This document shows, one piece after another, positions 51,390 to 60,747 of a stretch of DNA of 64,000 nucleotides. Position numbers and translations under genes: made by a program. This stretch comes from a bacterium (lineage in GTDB: Bacteria > Desulfobacterota > DSWW01), in assembly GCA_028277985.1 (NCBI GenBank), contig JANQFG010000069.1, forward strand, positions 1-64,000. Direction: 5' to 3'. Numbering within the stretch: the stretch's first letter is position 1; the number at the start of each line of letters is the position of its first letter. Under the pieces are notes generated by a model. It was not told the origin of the DNA, did no database searches, and saw only the letters and a list, made by a program, of their open reading frames with translations.

Positions 51390-53519
51390 TTATTGCCGGC
51401 GGACGCTGCAGGGGATAGCGTTGAAGACAGGCATACCGCAGAGCTCATCGAGGTTCTCGTCACCTGTGAGCAGATTAGCGCAGGTTCCTTGCTCCTCGGG
51501 GGTCGACTGGGTTTCCGGGTGAAAGAGCTTTCGGCCCCATCCATGCGTCAGGGAGACCACTCCCTGTCGTATGTCGTCCGTTACCAGGGCCTTGACGGTT
51601 GCCCTCCCGCTCTCGGTGGTCACTTCCACGTTGTCCCCATCCGTGATCGACAGAGATGCAGCATCCGCGGTGTTCATTCGGAGGGCATTGGAGGTCTGTT
51701 TTTTCGTGAGGCTCTTCACCCCGCGCAACTGGGTGTTCTTCGTGTGTGGCGAGCGTTCCCCAGTGATCAGGAGGAGGGGAGACCGGTCGGAAAAGTCCCC
51801 CGGTGGTTCGACCCGGTTGAGTGCCTCCAGGAAATCAGTAGGTGCAACCTCGATCTTCTTCGAAGGCGTTGCGATCCTTTTCAGGGCGGCCCCAGACTGA
51901 ATGTCACCTGCCTTGACCCCGTGCGGGTTCTTCATCAGCTTACCGAACTTGACTTTGCCCATGGCGCCCAGCAACAGCGTGTAGTAGTTCTTCGGATCAA
52001 ACGCGTAACGGTCGGGTGTGCCAAGCATCTTGCCGAGAAGCTCTCCAGCCCGAAACATCAGCTCCATGGGCCACTGGTTCAAGACGGGAACACCCATATG
52101 TCTCGACAGATCCCGGAAGATCTCCCATTCCGGCTTGACCTCATCGGGAGGGTCTACCACCTTGTGCTTCCACTGGGCGAAGGGGTAGGGGAAATGGTCC
52201 GGGAAGATGATGAAGAGGTCGTCCTTTTCAAGGAAGTTGGTGGCGGGCAGGACGAAATCCGCCTTCTGCGCGGTTTCGTTCATATAGATGTCTACGCTCA
52301 CCAGGAGGTCCAGTCTCTCGGCAGCCTCCTCGAACCGGGTCGAATTCGGAAAGAGCAGGGCGGGGTCACCTGCGTCCACGATCAATGCGCGGACTCGATC
52401 CGGCGAATCCTGCAGAATCGCCCGCGAGAGCTCTGAGGCGGGATGGGAGTTGGTGAGATAAGGAAAGCCGCCGATGTGGGACTTCCTCCTCTTGAAGCCC
52501 GCAGCAACCAGGGAGAGTAGGTTCATATCGAGAATTCCCGGATTGAACAGAAGGCCTCCTGGTTTGTCCACATTTCCTGTGACCGAGTTCAGCGCCTCGA
52601 CGAGCCAGTAGGTGAGGGTGCAGTTCGTGGAAACGTTGATCCCGAGCTTGCAGACGGCACTTGCAGACCGGGCCGTTGCGAATTCTTCGGCAACCCGGGT
52701 GATCGTCTCGGCCGGGACGCGACAGATGCGGGCGGCCTCCTCGGGTGAGACTTCCGGCAGTTGCTGAAGGCCGTTGGTGCCCACGCAATGTTTGTCCAGG
52801 AAATCCTTGTCCTCCAGACCCTTGCGGAAGATGTGCGTATGGAGCGCGCGGAGCATGAAGAGGTCGGTACCGGGCAGGATGTCGACATGGATGTCCGCCA
52901 GCTGGGCTGTCTCGGTCTTCCTCGGGTCCACCACGATGAGCTTTGCGCCCCTGTTCTTGAGGCCCTTGAGGGAAGCGACGATCCCGGGGTGGTCCAGTGA
53001 CACCATTGGATTGCTTCCGAAGATGAGCAAGCAGTCCGTATGATCCAGATCGGGCTGGGTGACATGGAATTGCTTGCCGTACATCTTCTGCATGACGAGA
53101 TACCGGTTCGTGAATTCCAGGGTGAGCACGTTGTAGATCCGGTCCGACCCGAGGGCACGGAGAAAGCCGTCGGCCAGCATGTAGTTCACCGATGAGGTGG
53201 CATTGCCTCCGCCGTAGTACAGGGCGACCGAGTTCTTTCCGTGCTTCCTGATGATCTCTCGCAGCCGTTGAGAGATCTTCTGGTAGGCTTCGGGCCAGGT
53301 GATGCGATTCCAGGTGTGACCGGTCCGTTCGTAGGGATGACGAAGTCGCAGGGGGTCGGTGACCATCTCGTGACTGGCCAGGCCCTTGGTGCAGAGGAAT
53401 CCCCGGGTCAGGGGATGATCCTTGTCCCCCCTCAAGGCTACGATCTTGTTGTCCTCCACCTCCACTTCCATTCCGCAGGCCGCCAGGCATATGTCGCAAT
53501 GGGTGTACTTCCTCGCCAT
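51390..53519 (-). CDS. molybdopterin (Mo/W) oxidoreductase, DMSO-reductase family
   Basis: A 709-residue catalytic subunit, related to the one at 35551. 4Fe-4S ligands CDICLAACG ... GFLCTKG; pterin-binding IFGSNPMVSLDHPGI and IVVDPRKTETAQLADIH; C-terminal domain with TGERSPHTKNTQLRG and MPVFNAIPC. At the metal-ligand place it reads LTLEFTNRYLVMQKMYG, with Glu where its paralogue has Asp. ATG 53519 after AGGAGAAGAAC. No Tat signal. It is 11 bases from paaX and likely under its control. Substrate unknown; an acyl-CoA or aromatic intermediate is an inference. Confidence 0.88.
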   Translation of the reverse strand: MARKYTHCDICLAACGMEVEVEDNKIVALRGDKDHPLTRGFLCTKGLASHEMVTDPLRLRHPYERTGHTWNRITWPEAYQKISQRLREIIRKHGKNSVALYYGGGNATSSVNYMLADGFLRALGSDRIYNVLTLEFTNRYLVMQKMYGKQFHVTQPDLDHTDCLLIFGSNPMVSLDHPGIVASLKGLKNRGAKLIVVDPRKTETAQLADIHVDILPGTDLFMLRALHTHIFRKGLEDKDFLDKHCVGTNGLQQLPEVSPEEAARICRVPAETITRVAEEFATARSASAVCKLGINVSTNCTLTYWLVEALNSVTGNVDKPGGLLFNPGILDMNLLSLVAAGFKRRKSHIGGFPYLTNSHPASELSRAILQDSPDRVRALIVDAGDPALLFPNSTRFEEAAERLDLLVSVDIYMNETAQKADFVLPATNFLEKDDLFIIFPDHFPYPFAQWKHKVVDPPDEVKPEWEIFRDLSRHMGVPVLNQWPMELMFRAGELLGKMLGTPDRYAFDPKNYYTLLLGAMGKVKFGKLMKNPHGVKAGDIQSGAALKRIATPSKKIEVAPTDFLEALNRVEPPGDFSDRSPLLLITGERSPHTKNTQLRGVKSLTKKQTSNALRMNTADAASLSITDGDNVEVTTESGRATVKALVTDDIRQGVVSLTHGWGRKLFHPETQSTPEEQGTCANLLTGDENLDELCGMPVFNAIPCSVRRQ

Positions 53520-53530
53520 TTGTTCTTCTC

Positions 53531-54397
53531 CTATGTTTCTCTCGGTTGTGGTATATGGAGTCCCTCGGGCAGTTCCAGCAGAAAGGCATACGGGTCGTCC
53601 TGTTCGAACCCGTAGAGCATGTGCAAGTACTCGTGAATCAGATCCTGCACTTCCAGGCCCAGCCATCTGTCCGGCAGGAGCTCCTCGGGAAGGCAAGGGT
53701 CGCGGGCGATGAGTTCAGCGATTTCTGTGTTTACGACAAACATCTCTAGAAAGGCTTCCCGCGCGTCGGGGGGCGAGCCTTCTTCGATCCGGGTGCGCAT
53801 CCTTTCGATTCTCCGCTTCAGCCGGGTGCGCATGGATGCGTACCTGCGATTCAACTCCGACAGGGGCCATATCCGGGAAACGGCCGATGCTACGGGCTCA
53901 CCCCCAAGCTTTACGTCCCTGGAGACGCAGACCATGACCTTTCCTGCAACGCGAAGAGAATCGGCAAGTCCGTTGACCGATTCGGTCGAGTCACCCGGGG
54001 CGATCCAGACCCCTCCTGCCAGCTGTCCGAAGCCGATCTCCCTCAAACGTGTCCGCAGTTCATCCCGGCGGTTGCGTATCCTCTCAGGGATTCCGAAGCT
54101 CACGAGGGTCCATGTGCCGTCCCAGGTGTTCTTCGCCTCCACGATGTCGTGAATCCGCATGAATTTCGCCACCACCTCGGAGGCCATGGCCTTTCCCTTT
54201 GGCGAGAGGGCATACCGGGCGGCCTTCCTTGGAGACGGCTCACGAACGAGGAGGCCTGACCGGGCCAGCCGGTTGACAGAGGCCCTGACGGACTGGGGAG
54301 ACTTCCCCAGTTGTGTGCCCAGGTCGACCGCGTCCTTCAGGGAAAAGCGCCTCGCCTGGGCCGCCAGAAAGAGTACGAATCTCTGGGTGGTCTGCAT
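53531..54397 (-). CDS. paaX: PaaX-family transcriptional repressor
   Basis: A 288-residue PaaX-type regulator: N-terminal winged helix (SPQSVRASVNRLARSGLLV, RYALSPKGKAMA), then the central domain (TWTLVSFGIPERIRNRRDEL, GVWIAP), C-terminal domain (DPCLPEELLPDRWLG). In other bacteria PaaX responds to phenylacetyl-CoA. No other paa genes are here, so it may sense another acyl-CoA. Leads a run with the molybdopterin gene. A promoter TTGACA-N17-TACACT is upstream on the minus strand (about 54468-54440). Confidence 0.9.
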   Translation of the reverse strand: MQTTQRFVLFLAAQARRFSLKDAVDLGTQLGKSPQSVRASVNRLARSGLLVREPSPRKAARYALSPKGKAMASEVVAKFMRIHDIVEAKNTWDGTWTLVSFGIPERIRNRRDELRTRLREIGFGQLAGGVWIAPGDSTESVNGLADSLRVAGKVMVCVSRDVKLGGEPVASAVSRIWPLSELNRRYASMRTRLKRRIERMRTRIEEGSPPDAREAFLEMFVVNTEIAELIARDPCLPEELLPDRWLGLEVQDLIHEYLHMLYGFEQDDPYAFLLELPEGLHIPQPRET

Positions 54398-54622
54398 CTG
54401 TGTCCTCTTCCTACATTATCGGAAATCTCACGACCGTAAACAAAGTGTATTATATGAGAAAGGTCCTGTCAAGCTCCTTTTCGGGGGCTCCATGGGCGCT
54501 CTGTTTTGTCAAAAAGGTCTGTATGGTATAGGATTTTGCCTGGATCCCTCCGGGTCATCCCCTCATTTACAGGTTGTTCTGCAGCGAATTTTTCCTCAAT
54601 GGAAGTGAAGGAGGCTCAAGAA

Positions 54623-55588
54623 ATGATCAAGACGAAGATCACGGAAATGCTGGGCGTGAAATACCCGATCGTAGGCGGTTGCATGATGTGGATCACGACA
54701 CCGGAGTTTGTTGCAGCCATCTCCAATGCGGGCGGGTTGGGGATCTTGGCCTCTGCGATCTACAAGACCAAGGATGAATTTGCAGAAGCGATCGATCGCG
54801 TGGAAGAACTGACGGACAAGCCGTATGCGGTGAACATCAATCTCTTTCCGGCGCTCGCCCCTGTCGATAACAAGGAGTACGTCGAGGTCCTGGTCGACAA
54901 GGGTGTCAAGATCGTGGAGACCTCGGGCCACTCGGCCCCCGCGGACCTTTGCGGTCGTTTCAAGGAAGCCGGGATGATCTGGATCCACAAGTGCGTGGGC
55001 GTTCGTTATGCGCTGAAGGTCCAGGAGATGGGTGCGGACATCGTAACGGTGGTTGGATACGAAAACGGCGGCGCAACGGGCAGGCTGGACATCGGAACGC
55101 TCGTGCTCGTTCCCCGGGTGGTTGAAGCCGTGGATCTTCCGGTGATCGGGGGCGGTGGCATATCAGACGGCCACGGAATGCTTGCCGTGCTTGCGCTGGG
55201 CGCCGAGGGGGTGATCATAGGCACTCGGATCCTGGCGACGCAGGAAGCCCCTATCCACGAGGATCTGAAACAGGCGCTGGTCAATGCCTCCGAGCTGGAC
55301 ACCATGCTGATCATGCGCTCTGTTCACGCGACGCACCGCGTGTGGACCAATGCTGCGGCCCAGAAATGCGCGGAGTTGGAGGCGCAAAGCGCGGATCCGG
55401 CAGAGATCTTCAACGTCGTGGCAGGCAAGAACACGAAGAAGATGTACGACGAAGGGGACCTCGACGCGGGTGTCCTGTCGTGCGGACAGGGAGTCGGCCT
55501 GATGCACGACATTCCTACCATGGAGCAACTCTTCGACCGGATGATGGGGGAAGCCGAAGGCGTGGTGAACCGCTTCGCAACGGCGTGA
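54623..55588 (+). CDS. nitronate monooxygenase-like FMN protein without the catalytic His
   Basis: A 321-residue NMO/enoyl-ACP reductase II (FabK)-like TIM barrel. FMN motifs VIGGGGISDGHGMLAVLALG and IIGTRILATQEAP. The usual His of the GxEGGGH motif is Ala151 (GYENGGATG), so nitronate oxidation is unlikely; an enoyl-CoA or other flavin-linked reduction fits better. AAGGAGGCTCAAGAAATG sets the start. Divergent from paaX across 225 bases, so likely co-regulated with the PaaX/Mo genes. Confidence 0.83.
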   Translation: MIKTKITEMLGVKYPIVGGCMMWITTPEFVAAISNAGGLGILASAIYKTKDEFAEAIDRVEELTDKPYAVNINLFPALAPVDNKEYVEVLVDKGVKIVETSGHSAPADLCGRFKEAGMIWIHKCVGVRYALKVQEMGADIVTVVGYENGGATGRLDIGTLVLVPRVVEAVDLPVIGGGGISDGHGMLAVLALGAEGVIIGTRILATQEAPIHEDLKQALVNASELDTMLIMRSVHATHRVWTNAAAQKCAELEAQSADPAEIFNVVAGKNTKKMYDEGDLDAGVLSCGQGVGLMHDIPTMEQLFDRMMGEAEGVVNRFATA

Positions 55589-55595
55589 GGGGGGA

Positions 55596-56825
55596 TCAAC
55601 CTGCTCCATCCATGATCTTCTTCAGCTCCAGGGCCCGCTTCAGGCCCCTGTCCCGGATCACCTTGAGGGTGAGTCGCCTCTGATTCATCCTGCTGTAGCA
55701 GGTGCCGTATTTCTTGAGGAGTTTCATATCGACCCTGCATCCGATTCCGGGTTCCGTGAACGGCGGGAGCAGGTTGTTCTCATCGAGCATGACCGGCTCG
55801 ACAACCCCGTCGCGATACTCCTGCGTGAACGCGGGCGCCTCATAGACGTATTCCACGGGCAGTCGTTTGTCCCCTGACACGAGCTTCATGTTCCAGTTGA
55901 TGAAGATGGAGATGCCGTTCCCCCACATGTGAGGCGTGAAGATCTTGTCCCGCTTCTTGCATTCTTCTACGATCTTGAGGGTCTGGTACACACCGCCGCT
56001 GAAACAGGCGTCCGGCTGGTACACATCGAAGCAATCGTGCTCGAACATGACCTTCACGTCGTCCCAGCTGTTGTTGATTTCTCCTCCGGCGATCTTCACG
56101 TTCGCCTCTTTCCTGAGGGCCGCGTTTCCTTCGTAGTCCAGCGGGTGCAGAGGCTCCTCGAGCCATTCGATCCCGTTGTCGGCACACGCCTTTGCGAACT
56201 CCTTGGCCCGATCGAGATCCCAGACGGGGTTCTCCTTGACCAGGGAAAGGCGCCATCCCTGGTTCGCGTCGCAGGCGATCATGATGTCATCGCCCACCCC
56301 TTTCCGAACGCCTTCTATGAGCTTCACGTCATCCTCGAGCTCGAGGTTCTTTGTTCGAAGCTTGAAGGCATTGTGGCCCTGTTCGATGAGGGGCATCATC
56401 TTGTCCACCCGCTGCGATGCCTCGAGGTTCTCACCGGTGGATATGTAGACGGGAAGGGCTGCAGGCTTGCCGCCCAGCATTTCGTACAAGGGCTTTCCGG
56501 CCTTCTTCGCCAAAATGTCGTAAATGGCGGCATCAACCCACATGTTCCGGAAACCCATGTAGTGCAGCTGTCGAAGCGCTTCCTGGGTTCCCTCCAGGTC
56601 CTCAGGGTCCCTGTCAATCAGAAACGGGGCAAGCACATCGCCCAGGCCTTTGCGTTCCCAGTCGATCGCCGTGGCGGCCGAGAATCCCTCGATTCCCTCG
56701 TCCGTGAAGACCCGTAAGACGTCAAAGACGTGATGGGTCATCGCATACCCGGGTATCCAGGCTATGAAGAACAGGTCCTTGAAGGGAACGGCAACATGGT
56801 ACAGCTCGAATCCGGTGATTCTCAT
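55596..56825 (-). CDS. enolase-superfamily (mandelate racemase/muconate lactonizing-like) enzyme
   Basis: A 409-residue enolase-superfamily protein. Metal ligands Asp186 (ACDANQGW), Glu223 or 224 (WLEEP) and Glu249 (AGGEINN), and an acid/base pair near Lys155 (FKLRTKN) and His299 (TPHMWGNG). The sugar-acid dehydratase subgroup fits better than racemase, but the substrate cannot be named. ATG 56825 overlaps the sulfatase stop (ATGA), so the two are coupled. GAGGAGGCTCT before the start. Likely dehydrates a sugar acid from the glycan freed here. Confidence 0.85.
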   Translation of the reverse strand: MRITGFELYHVAVPFKDLFFIAWIPGYAMTHHVFDVLRVFTDEGIEGFSAATAIDWERKGLGDVLAPFLIDRDPEDLEGTQEALRQLHYMGFRNMWVDAAIYDILAKKAGKPLYEMLGGKPAALPVYISTGENLEASQRVDKMMPLIEQGHNAFKLRTKNLELEDDVKLIEGVRKGVGDDIMIACDANQGWRLSLVKENPVWDLDRAKEFAKACADNGIEWLEEPLHPLDYEGNAALRKEANVKIAGGEINNSWDDVKVMFEHDCFDVYQPDACFSGGVYQTLKIVEECKKRDKIFTPHMWGNGISIFINWNMKLVSGDKRLPVEYVYEAPAFTQEYRDGVVEPVMLDENNLLPPFTEPGIGCRVDMKLLKKYGTCYSRMNQRRLTLKVIRDRGLKRALELKKIMDGAG

Positions 56826-58294
56826 AGAGCCTCCTCGATCAACCCTCTCTGATTCTCCTCCAATTCAGCTTCCCAATCGAGCATCATCTTTCCCAGTCTC
56901 TCCGTGATTTCAGGATACCGGTTGGCCACGTCGTATGCCTCGCCGGGATCATTCTCCAGGTTGAAGAGCATGGGCAGATCGATTCGGGTGTGCTCGTCCA
57001 GCTTCCCGAGCTTCTTGTTGAGCGGCATGGGCCAGGTGTAATGGCTGATGTCTCTCACGTATTTCCATTTTCCGGACCTCAAGGATTCCAACTCGCCGTT
57101 GTGGTAGAAGAGGAACATCTCATGGGGGGATTCGGAACCAGGTGTCGTCATCAGTCCGGTGATGTCACGGCCGTCTATGATACGGTCGGTCGGCAAGGAC
57201 AGCCCGGCGATGCTCAGGCAGGCGGGAAAGAGGTCGATGTTCATGGCCGGTTCATCGCAGACCGTGCCGGGAGCGATTCGGCCGGGCCACCGGGCAACAA
57301 AGGGTACGCGCTGGCCCCCCTCCCAGCTCTGGCCCTTCCTGCCTCTCAGGCCGCCCGGACTGCCCTGGTACCAGGGTCCGTTGTCGCTGGTGAACATCAC
57401 GATGGTGTTCTGCTCGAGCCCGAGTTTCTTGAGAGTGCCGAGGATCTGACCCACACTCCAGTCGATTTCCTCCACCGTGTCGCCGAAGATGCCGCCTTCG
57501 GACTTGTTCTGGAACGGCTCGGATGCGAAAAGGGGCCGGTGAGGAAAGGTGTGGGCGAAATAGAGGAAGAAGGGCTCGCCCCGGGACGACTCGACGAACT
57601 TGACGGCCTCTTCCGTGTAGAGGCGGGTCAGTTTGCTCTGGTCCTCAACATGGGCCTCCAGCTCATCTTCATTCCTGTATAGAGGGAAGGGGATCATATC
57701 GTTGCTGTGGGGCACGCCGAAGTAGAAATCGAATCCGTGGCGGAGCGGATTGTGGTCAGGGTTGGATGCGTAGTCTCCCAGGTGCCATTTCCCGACCATC
57801 CCGGTCCGGTAGTCTGCAACCTTGAGTGCTTCCGCAATGGTGATCTCGGCTTTGGGCAGACCGGATGGGCCCTTCTCCGTGGCAATATCCAGGGAGCCGA
57901 GCCTAACCATGAATTTCCCCACGGAGTTCATCAGGGTCTTCTTGAGAGTGGTGTTCTCCGGGAACAGTGGGAAGCAGAAGTTCATCCGGGTGGGGTATCG
58001 TCCGGTGAGAAGACCGGCCCGGGAGGGCGTGCAAACCGAATCCGCGGAATAGAAATGTGTGAACCGAACCCCCTCCTCGGCCAGGGTGTCCAGGTGCGTC
58101 GTGCGGATGGACTTGCTGCCGTAGCATCCCAGGTCCCCGTATCCCAGATCGTCCGCATTGATGATGATGATGTTGGGTGGAGCCGTGGGGGGCTCCGTAG
58201 CCCTTCGAACCGTATTCTCCATGCCTCGCGTGTCGGGTGCCGGATCGCATGAAAGTGCACACCAGAGGAGGAGGAATACGATGAAAACTCCCAT
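56822..58294 (-). CDS. lipoprotein arylsulfatase-family sulfatase
   Basis: A 490-residue sulfatase. N-terminal signal with lipobox LWCALSC (Cys16), so anchored in the envelope. Metal Asp pair NADDLGYGD, formylglycine motif CTPSRAGLLTGR (Cys88, the anaerobic-type C-x-P-S-R) and GKWHLGD, FTSDNGPWYQG complete the active site. Removes sulfate from sugars or small aryl sulfates. I prefer ATG 58294 over GTG 58327 because the signal begins there. Formylglycine needs an anSME enzyme, not seen here. Coupled to the enolase-like gene by a 4-base overlap. Confidence 0.9.
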   Translation of the reverse strand: MGVFIVFLLLWCALSCDPAPDTRGMENTVRRATEPPTAPPNIIIINADDLGYGDLGCYGSKSIRTTHLDTLAEEGVRFTHFYSADSVCTPSRAGLLTGRYPTRMNFCFPLFPENTTLKKTLMNSVGKFMVRLGSLDIATEKGPSGLPKAEITIAEALKVADYRTGMVGKWHLGDYASNPDHNPLRHGFDFYFGVPHSNDMIPFPLYRNEDELEAHVEDQSKLTRLYTEEAVKFVESSRGEPFFLYFAHTFPHRPLFASEPFQNKSEGGIFGDTVEEIDWSVGQILGTLKKLGLEQNTIVMFTSDNGPWYQGSPGGLRGRKGQSWEGGQRVPFVARWPGRIAPGTVCDEPAMNIDLFPACLSIAGLSLPTDRIIDGRDITGLMTTPGSESPHEMFLFYHNGELESLRSGKWKYVRDISHYTWPMPLNKKLGKLDEHTRIDLPMLFNLENDPGEAYDVANRYPEITERLGKMMLDWEAELEENQRGLIEEAL

Positions 58295-58543
58295 ACGCTG
58301 CCGTTGAACTCCAGTTCGTATCCACACGTCTACATTGCTCCTGTACAGCGTGATTCAGTCAGGATGATTCCGATCATGTCTACGATGTGTTTCCCGACCT
58401 TTCAGGCTCTCGAGCCGGGGTAGATGCAGAGCATCCAGATGTGTGATGACGATCGATTGCCTACGGTGCCGCCGTCTACGTTAATCGCTCGTCTGCGACC
58501 TTGGTTGACAGTTTCGGACCGAGGAAGGCGGCGATCCCCTGAG

Positions 58544-60598
58544 TCAGGGGACGTACCAGATCGGGGATGACCAGGCACGCTCCTGTATGGTCTTCTTCAA
58601 ATCGGCTCTCGGCTCCACGCCGGCGCGAATCGCGTCCCAGGTGGACCAGCGACACGTCGGGTTCTCGAGCACACGGACATAGTAGAAGGCCCGTAGGTCG
58701 GGATCGAAATCCGGATCGGTCCACAGGGTTTTGATCTGAGCATCGCCCACGTCCGCGGTGATCGAGCAGTCTTCCAGATTCACCCTTGCACCATTGTCGG
58801 GGCAGCGATGGGTGGTCGGATCCACCTCGAGACTGTCGGAACATGCCACGTCGTAGACTTTCTCCATCGGGGTTCCGTCCTCTACCCAGCCCTTGATGAT
58901 CTGTACTCGCTGCAAGGCGGCGCTCAGGGAGTCTCGTTCCGCCCAGACCAGGAACGAAGGGGAAGTGCCGTTGCGAGACGGCAGATCGCTTCCCATGGTC
59001 ACCCCCTTTTCATAGGCTTGTGCCACCATGTTTCCGCTATCGAGGATGCCGTCACCGAGATCGAAACCGGCGAAGAAGCGGACCCGGATTCGGGGACCGG
59101 AGGTAGCGAAGGTCTCCTTTCTGCGAAAGGAGCTGTAGATGGAGTCCCGGGTATTTTCCTCGGCCCATGCACCCGTTAGACCCGAAGTGCCGAATGTTCT
59201 TGTGGCAAAAGTAACATATTCCCTTCCGCCCACGTCCGCCACCAGGGCGTCACCGGCGACCCTGCGAGTCATCCAGGCCTGCATTTTCGGCAGAGGCACC
59301 GCGCCACGCAGAACAGGATCCCCATCCATGAGGCCGACCTTCCCGAAATAGTCCGATTCATCATCCGGAGTGGCACCGGTGTGGGTATCGCTCGCGCCGA
59401 TGAAACCGAATTTGTATGGATTCCCGCCTTCCTTCGCACTCATGGCGAGGCCGAGCTGAAGGGCCTCGCGAACGTAGCTTCCTCGAGGCTCGCTGGGAAG
59501 ATCCGTCCCCACCCGATAGGGCATGATCTCAAAGTCTGCCCACTCGTCGTTGGGTGACAGGGCCGGATGTGTATCGGATGCGCCTTTGATCTGCGTCAAC
59601 TCCACCAGGGGTTCGTTGCGCATTCTCTGCTCCGCGTAGGACGCATCCATCGCATTGCCGGCCCAATCGGTTCGTTTGAACATCTGTCCGTTGGAACCGT
59701 TGGAATTGTGTGGGATCGCAAGGCTCTCGATCCCTTGATCCCGCAGATCATCCATCCAATCCCAGAGCCCCTCCGGGTTTTGTGAGTGGAAGCGGGAAAA
59801 GGGGATGGCAGGTGCTTTGTTTCCCCCCTTGAAGACCACGTTCCGGTGCAGGTTGCCCAGATCATCGCTGGATGTCGTGTATTCGTAGGCAAGGAAGGTT
59901 GTGAATCTACCGGGATCATTGTGTTCTTCGGCCGCCCGGATGATATCCAACCAGGCGGAACGGGTAACGTCCTCTGCCACCTGCTTGTCGATGGTGCCAT
60001 CCTGAATCCCTTTGACGGTCTTCGGAAAGAAGCCGGTGAAGGCCTCGAACCTTTCCCCCAGGTTGCGTCCGAGGAGAAGCCCCTGAATGCTTCGCGGAAG
60101 ATGCCAGAACAGGGAGTTGACGGGCGCGTTCAGGTCGTGGAGCGGCTCGTAGATTTCGACCTTCGAGATCTCAGAGGAAGTGTCTGCCGCTGCCGGCACA
60201 ACGCCGAGGAACTCGGCGTGATCCGTCACAGCATAGAAATCGAGAGGGACTCGCAACTGAACGTCGAATCCGGCAGGGTGCCGTATGGCATCGCCTTTGG
60301 CATAGCGATAGGCGTCGTAGGGGGTCGCCACGGTGCCGAAGACAAAGGCATCGAAGGAGTACGCTGTGTGGACGTGCAGATCGCCGAAGTAGGCGTTTCG
60401 TAATGGATTGGCTTCCGGTCGGATGGCAACCGTCTCATTCCCCATGGTCAGTATGGAGTTCGGAATTTCCGTGGGCACGAAATCGGTTTCCGATTCCGGC
60501 ATGGCCGGCGTGTGTCCGGCAGGGTATTGGGCATGGCTGAAGCACAGAAATCCGGTCAGAATGCCGGCAATGACGAGTCCAGAGATTGCTTTCTTCAT
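58544..60598 (-). CDS. DUF3604 secreted protein (PHP-like)
   Basis: The 684-residue product has a signal peptide (ISGLVIAGILTGFLCFSHA) and the DUF3604 layout: AYFGDLHVHTAYSFDAFVFG, LDFYAVTDHAEFLG, IPHNSNGSNG, KFGFIGASDTHTG, with His and Asp ligands as in PHP metal enzymes. Function of the family is not established; it is often near sulfatases and arylsulfate or lipid genes. CGGAGGAGGGGG precedes ATG 60598. A 250-base gap separates it from the sulfatase. Confidence 0.85.
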   Translation of the reverse strand: MKKAISGLVIAGILTGFLCFSHAQYPAGHTPAMPESETDFVPTEIPNSILTMGNETVAIRPEANPLRNAYFGDLHVHTAYSFDAFVFGTVATPYDAYRYAKGDAIRHPAGFDVQLRVPLDFYAVTDHAEFLGVVPAAADTSSEISKVEIYEPLHDLNAPVNSLFWHLPRSIQGLLLGRNLGERFEAFTGFFPKTVKGIQDGTIDKQVAEDVTRSAWLDIIRAAEEHNDPGRFTTFLAYEYTTSSDDLGNLHRNVVFKGGNKAPAIPFSRFHSQNPEGLWDWMDDLRDQGIESLAIPHNSNGSNGQMFKRTDWAGNAMDASYAEQRMRNEPLVELTQIKGASDTHPALSPNDEWADFEIMPYRVGTDLPSEPRGSYVREALQLGLAMSAKEGGNPYKFGFIGASDTHTGATPDDESDYFGKVGLMDGDPVLRGAVPLPKMQAWMTRRVAGDALVADVGGREYVTFATRTFGTSGLTGAWAEENTRDSIYSSFRRKETFATSGPRIRVRFFAGFDLGDGILDSGNMVAQAYEKGVTMGSDLPSRNGTSPSFLVWAERDSLSAALQRVQIIKGWVEDGTPMEKVYDVACSDSLEVDPTTHRCPDNGARVNLEDCSITADVGDAQIKTLWTDPDFDPDLRAFYYVRVLENPTCRWSTWDAIRAGVEPRADLKKTIQERAWSSPIWYVP

Positions 60599-60747
60599 GA
60601 GTCTCCCCCTCCTCCGATTGTGGTCTGAGATTCGCCGTCCGGTCCGCCTATGGGTGGTATTGCGATGATCCGTCCATCGTATTGCCGCCTTCCACTCTCA
60701 TATCCATCCGTTCCATGGCTCCAGCACAGTGAGCTGCATGAGGAGCG

